64,000 bases of DNA from Hygrophila difformis (Eukaryota; Streptophyta; Magnoliopsida; Lamiales; Acanthaceae). Position 1 is the stretch's first letter; each line of letters starts with the position of its first letter. The notes beneath the pieces were generated by a model. That model had not been told where the DNA came from. It ran no database searches and worked only from the letters and a program-made list of their open reading frames with translations. Positions 60,428 to 64,000 of the stretch are shown piece after piece. The DNA lies in the NCBI GenBank assembly GCA_030278955.1, contig JAOANR010000002.1, positions 3,224,001 through 3,288,000 on the forward strand. Reading direction: 5' to 3'. Position numbers and translations under genes: made by a program.

Positions 60428-60530
60428 ATGGTTCACCGATTCTTGGCTCCTTCAACAACAAACAGCACAGTCCTATTTCGTTTCCTACCTTAGGACGTAT
60501 CAAGATATGAATAATGGGTTTTTAATAATA
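60428..60530 (-). pseudogene. Exon-like frame split by element 2 (5' piece)
   Basis: The other part of the frame described at 31860-31944; reads through ILIRPKVGNEIGLCCLLLKE toward the target site. Family not recognised. It is close to the promoter side of the pararetrovirus, so it might also belong to that insertion. Confidence 0.35.
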
Positions 60531-60775
60531 TTATCGGGGTATTTGGGATATTTGGAAGCCTGGATTTTACTGAAGAAATATTAAAAATATTATTCAAACA
60601 TTAGTTCCCCTAATGGAGAAGACAGATACTTAGTTCCTCATGGAGGAAGCAAGACTCTTGGGGATGCTCCCCATAATATTACAGACACAGAAAGGAAAAT
60701 TTGCAGAAAGGAAATATTACAAATGTTTTGAATTGTTGGGAGGATTTTTCGATGCCTTTCATCTGATTCAAACTC

Positions 60776-60789
60776 CTTTATTTATAGGC
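60776..60789 (-). promoter_or_regulatory. Pararetrovirus-like TATA region
   Basis: Minus strand GCGCCTATAAATAAAGG in the non-coding region after the second viral ORF, where the pregenomic RNA promoter of this family normally sits. Confidence 0.5.
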
Positions 60790-61034
60790 GCCAGCGGACT
60801 TCAATCCCGGATTCCAATCTTCCTCTAAATCCTTGTGACGTCACTGCGTTCGTCACTTGGCCTTAATTTCCACCGGCTACATTATTGTCCTTTTGGAATT
60901 ATTGCATTAGGTGGCTTTTGTCAACTCTCCACCTTCTCTTGTCGGCCACTTTCTGCCAGCTACTCTGCCCTTCTTTGTCGGCTTTTAATTATGAGTATTG
61001 GCGACACCTCTCTTTCTTTTACATCCAGCTAATC

Positions 61035-62326
61035 TTACTTTGGCTTGTGAATGTTTTTTGGACGTTTCTTCCCTTTGTCCTGTTCGGGTCCGGATTTTTT
61101 CTGGGTTACCCGGATCTTTGTACCGAATAGGGGTTTCTCCTGTTCTGCACAATATGGACATATGTGGTTTTCCCATTGGCCAACATGCATCATGTTGCAT
61201 GCCTTCTTTCTGGTAGACTCGGTTGCTGGCAACTTGTTTTCCCAGAAGAGTAACCTCTTCTTTTCGAATGAGGTTTCCGCAAACTCTGTGCTTTTCCCTG
61301 TTAAAGAATTAACCAGGAACGATCCATTTAAATTGTTTGAGAATATTTTAAATGGATATTTAACCTTTTCCATCTCAGTGAGACAGACCCAGAATCCCCA
61401 TGCTCGTCGGGTGGAGATTTCATCTTCGCTGATTGAAGATACCAATGGTGTCTTTTCATCCATAGACTTAACTCTGTTGAAGGCAATCATATCAGGTCTC
61501 TGTAAATTAATAAATTGAAAGACCGGATAAGAACCTTTTCCGACTATCTCTGGTGCCGCTGAAATGAACTTAAGCTCCAGAATATCTCCTCTTTGCAGGT
61601 GCGGGTTGTTCTGCCATGATTCATGCACCGCGCTTCTTATCCATCCCGGAAGTTTTTCGATTTCCGGAAACCCTTGTGATGTAGTATGAACAGATGCTAA
61701 TGTCCAAAGTCATACCACTTTCGAACCTCTTCTGGTTTCGATCCCTCGAGCATCCATACCCTGTTGTATCTCCCGAATGTCTCGATTACTGTTTTGCTGG
61801 GGTTAATTCCCTTTTTGGAAACCAGTTGTTCCCATTTTCCTTGGTAGTCCAGCCAGGCAGTAGATAGGACCTTCTCATCTGAATTAACCTTAGAGGTGCA
61901 TGTCATTGGCCTAAGGTTAATTTCTTCCTCTTTTACCCCAGAGGCAGGGGGTTGACTTGAACTTTCGGAAATGTGACTTTCCTCTTGCTCAACATTTTTG
62001 TCGGTATCCGACAATGGTTCCTTTGAAGCAGTGCTTGAATCTGCTTCTTCATATGTGACCACTTTAGCTTTTTGGGCACATTTCTCTTTGTTTACCAGGG
62101 AAGCTGACGCTTTCCTGATTGGCTCTAATACTGTTTCCAATAGTGTTGTCATTGCTATGTGGGAGACTCGTATATTGTTGTGGACCATGTCCACATCGCT
62201 TTGTTGTATTTGGCCAGCTGCTCGTGCATTGATCTTGAGCTGTCCAAAATGCTTTGATAGCTCCTCTAGGTTTTCTCTGAGGTGCCTGAATCTCGTAATG
62301 ATGGAATCAGCTTCAAATGCTTCCAT
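61035..62326 (-). pseudogene. Second ORF of the pararetrovirus (frameshifted)
   Basis: Two open pieces, 61697-62326 and 61035-61684 (the latter has no ATG at its head), in different frames. The second continues directly where the first ends, so a frameshift of one base near 61700-61712 breaks one original ORF of about 430 residues. The first piece starts with a helical/coiled-coil region and a Glu/Ser-rich middle; the second has a possible CxxC. Its place after RNase H is that of the inclusion-body/translation transactivator or the unknown second ORF of florendoviruses. Function not assigned. Confidence 0.6.
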
Positions 62327-62980
62327 CTCTCGTCAAGAAATCTGCAAGAACATTTTCATGAGATTTTATAACATCAATATTATATGTATAATATTGACAT
62401 TCAGCTTGCCATCTGATAATACGAGCTTTTTCAATTTTTGATTCAAGTTTATTCTTTAAAAAAGCCCTAACATTAGTATTATCAACTTTTAATACAAATT
62501 TCTTTGCAAGTAAGAATAAAGGCCATTTTTTGAATGTTTTCCATACTGCAAAGAATTCCTTCTCGATAATATGCCAAAGTTTGGCTTGTTGTTCAGTGAA
62601 CAACCCTCCTGTGTATCTACAAGGTTCTTGACCCGTAGTTGTTTTTCTCATGAGCACTCCTGCCCATCGAAAATCATTGGCGTCTGTGTAGACTACCAGC
62701 TCATCCTCATCTTGAGGTATCGCGAGTTTTGGCAAGCTATTACAGACTTGCTTTAGTTCGCGAATTCTCTTTGTATGGATTTCTTCCCATTTCCATCTAG
62801 AGCTTTCAGTCTCTTTCAGAATTGGTCTAAAATCCTTTCTATATTTTGCAAGGTCCTTTATAAACATACCTGCAAAATTTACAACTCCCAAGAAACTCTG
62901 AAGTTGTTTCTTGTCCTTTAATATGTCAGGAAAATTGCGTATTTTCTCCACAATGTGTTCCTGTAACTCTATTCTGCTTC
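62313..62980 (-). pseudogene. Pararetrovirus RNase H part of the polyprotein
   Basis: The connection and RNase H domains (QSFLGVVNF; YTDAND with the catalytic Asp; a second Asp in VDNTN). It is in a different frame from the RT part; the break is at about 62970-62980. It ends close to the start of the second ORF, overlapping it by about 14 nt, as expected for a compact viral genome. Confidence 0.8.
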
Positions 62981-64000
62981 ATCAATTTGAACTGCTAAGA
63001 ATTCAATTTTATTAGCAGCGATTGTAGCCTTTTTCTCAGAGAGAACTAGGCCTTCCCTGTGACATGCATCAGAAAATATTTCAAGATGTTTAATATGCTC
63101 TTTAATATTTCGAGATGCAATCAGAATGTCGTCTATGTAGACGAACATAAACTCTAGATAATTCTTAAATAGATTATCCATCTTTCTTTGGAATATCTGA
63201 GGGGAATTAGAAAGCCCTATTGGCATAACATTCCAAATGTATTGCCCTTGTGGGGTGAAGAATGCTGTGAATTTCTTCGACTCATTCTCCATCTTAATCT
63301 GATAGAAACCAGATTTGCAATCAAATTTAGAAAACACTTTAGCACCTTTGATGCAATCAATTAAGTGTTCTCTACTCGGAATGTAATAACCATCAAATTG
63401 TATTATTTTATTAATACCTTGATAATTTATTACCAACCTGGGCTTACCTCTTTTTATTTCACCGTGATTTCTTACCAAGAATCCAGGGCTACTGTAGGCT
63501 GAGACTCCAGGCTCTATGAGTTTAAGATCGATATGCTCCTTGATAATTTGTTGCATATCTTTCTTATCCTGCATATTCATTAAGATGGGTTTGTATCGAA
63601 CATACTCATATTTATATTGTTCTTTTACCTATAGAGTAGCTTCGGTCTTGTTTTTATCCCACCATGCCAGAGGATCCTCGTTAAAGTTTCTCTGGATAAG
63701 TCTTTTGACATTTTCGAGGGACAATTTAGTTTCTCCTTCAATGTCTAATGAAGTTATATTTAATGACTTCATTTCCTGCATCGCTTCTTTGAGGTTTATA
63801 ATTTCCTCAATAGAAGCTTCATCGAATCCTTGTTGTCTAAAAGACAACAAAGCCTTACCAAACTTTCTTTTGTCCTGCATTTTTGGATTGGTTAGTTTGG
63901 CATCATTATCACCACGTTTGCTGCGAAATAATATAGGCATTAATCTGTTGAATGCCTTTTCTCTGCGCAACACCTGTATCTCATTTCCACAACTTGTGGT
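62969..64000 (-). pseudogene. Pararetrovirus polyprotein: protease-RT linker and reverse transcriptase
   Basis: The frame is open from the window edge to an in-frame TAG at 63629-63631, then continues in the same frame to 62969. RT motifs include a conserved SPGFLVRNH-type start, FDCKSGFYQI and the catalytic YIDD box near 63131-63142. Movement, coat and protease domains would lie further right, outside the window. The stop and the frameshift at the RT/RNase H border show that it is a fossil copy. Confidence 0.82.

Larger units (their letters stand above)
60540..64000 (-). mobile_element. Endogenous pararetrovirus (Caulimoviridae), partial and defective
   Basis: Minus-strand order: polyprotein piece with reverse transcriptase and RNase H, then a second ORF, then a promoter-like non-coding region. 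No LTR or integrase is present, which separates it from the retrotransposons. The two-ORF order recalls florendovirus-like or solendovirus-like sequences, but the genus cannot be set from this part. It runs off the right edge. At least one stop and two frameshifts make it non-functional. Confidence 0.8.

Noticed and set aside
60635..61216. Plus-strand frames across the pararetrovirus promoter and second ORF
   Set aside because: Antisense shadows of the viral sequence.

Overview
The window is nuclear DNA of a dicot plant (species not identifiable). It is AT-rich and packed with plant-type transposable elements. Only one gene looks like an ordinary host gene: an IQ67-domain (IQD) calmodulin-binding protein at 16.7-18.2 kb on the minus strand.

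Layout. 1-12.4 kb: the 3' part of a large Athila-like Ty3/gypsy retrotransposon on the plus strand ('element 1'). It has an internal promoter, a tiny leader exon, three tandem F-box-like exons, a 1.6-kilo-residue ORF with a 'putative plant transposon protein' region, a polypurine tract and a 3.3 kb 3' LTR. 12.4-15.0 kb: a decayed MULE transposase gene that element 1 interrupts. 15.0-16.6 kb: non-coding, with a TIR element. 16.7-18.2 kb: IQD gene. 18.2-23.5 kb: AT-rich intergenic DNA with a foldback and a Helitron-like end. 23.5-29.2 kb: a decayed LINE with target-site duplications, sitting at the junction of an older 1.1 kb tandem duplication. 29.2-31.9 kb: MITE, small duplication, second Helitron-like end, and the end of an unknown interrupted reading frame. 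31.9-60.4 kb: a complete Athila-like element on the minus strand ('element 2', 4.5 kb LTRs, TSD atggt) carrying gag-PR, RT-RH, INT and one F-box-like accessory gene. Its 5' LTR (right-hand side) is split by a complete 8.9 kb gag-only LTR element (47.9-56.8 kb, TSD gcagt). 60.5-64 kb: a defective endogenous pararetrovirus (Caulimoviridae) on the minus strand.

Main observation. Both Athila-like elements, although their LTRs are clearly diverged, carry F-box-like accessory genes with the same design. Each has a TATA box about 150 nt upstream of an ATG in a short leader exon, a phase-2 intron, and then an F-box exon with no in-frame ATG of its own ahead of the F-box. In element 1 one leader exon faces four acceptors (three F-box exons and the long ORF), all in the same phase. 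This suggests one promoter and one start codon serve four alternative proteins by alternative splicing. Stem-loops that copy the polypurine-tract/LTR junction sit beside these accessory exons. In element 2, clusters of CpG-rich palindromes lie directly upstream of both the LTR promoter and the internal promoter. I propose this as an undescribed accessory-gene module of giant plant retrotransposons. The splice models and functions are inferred from sequence only.
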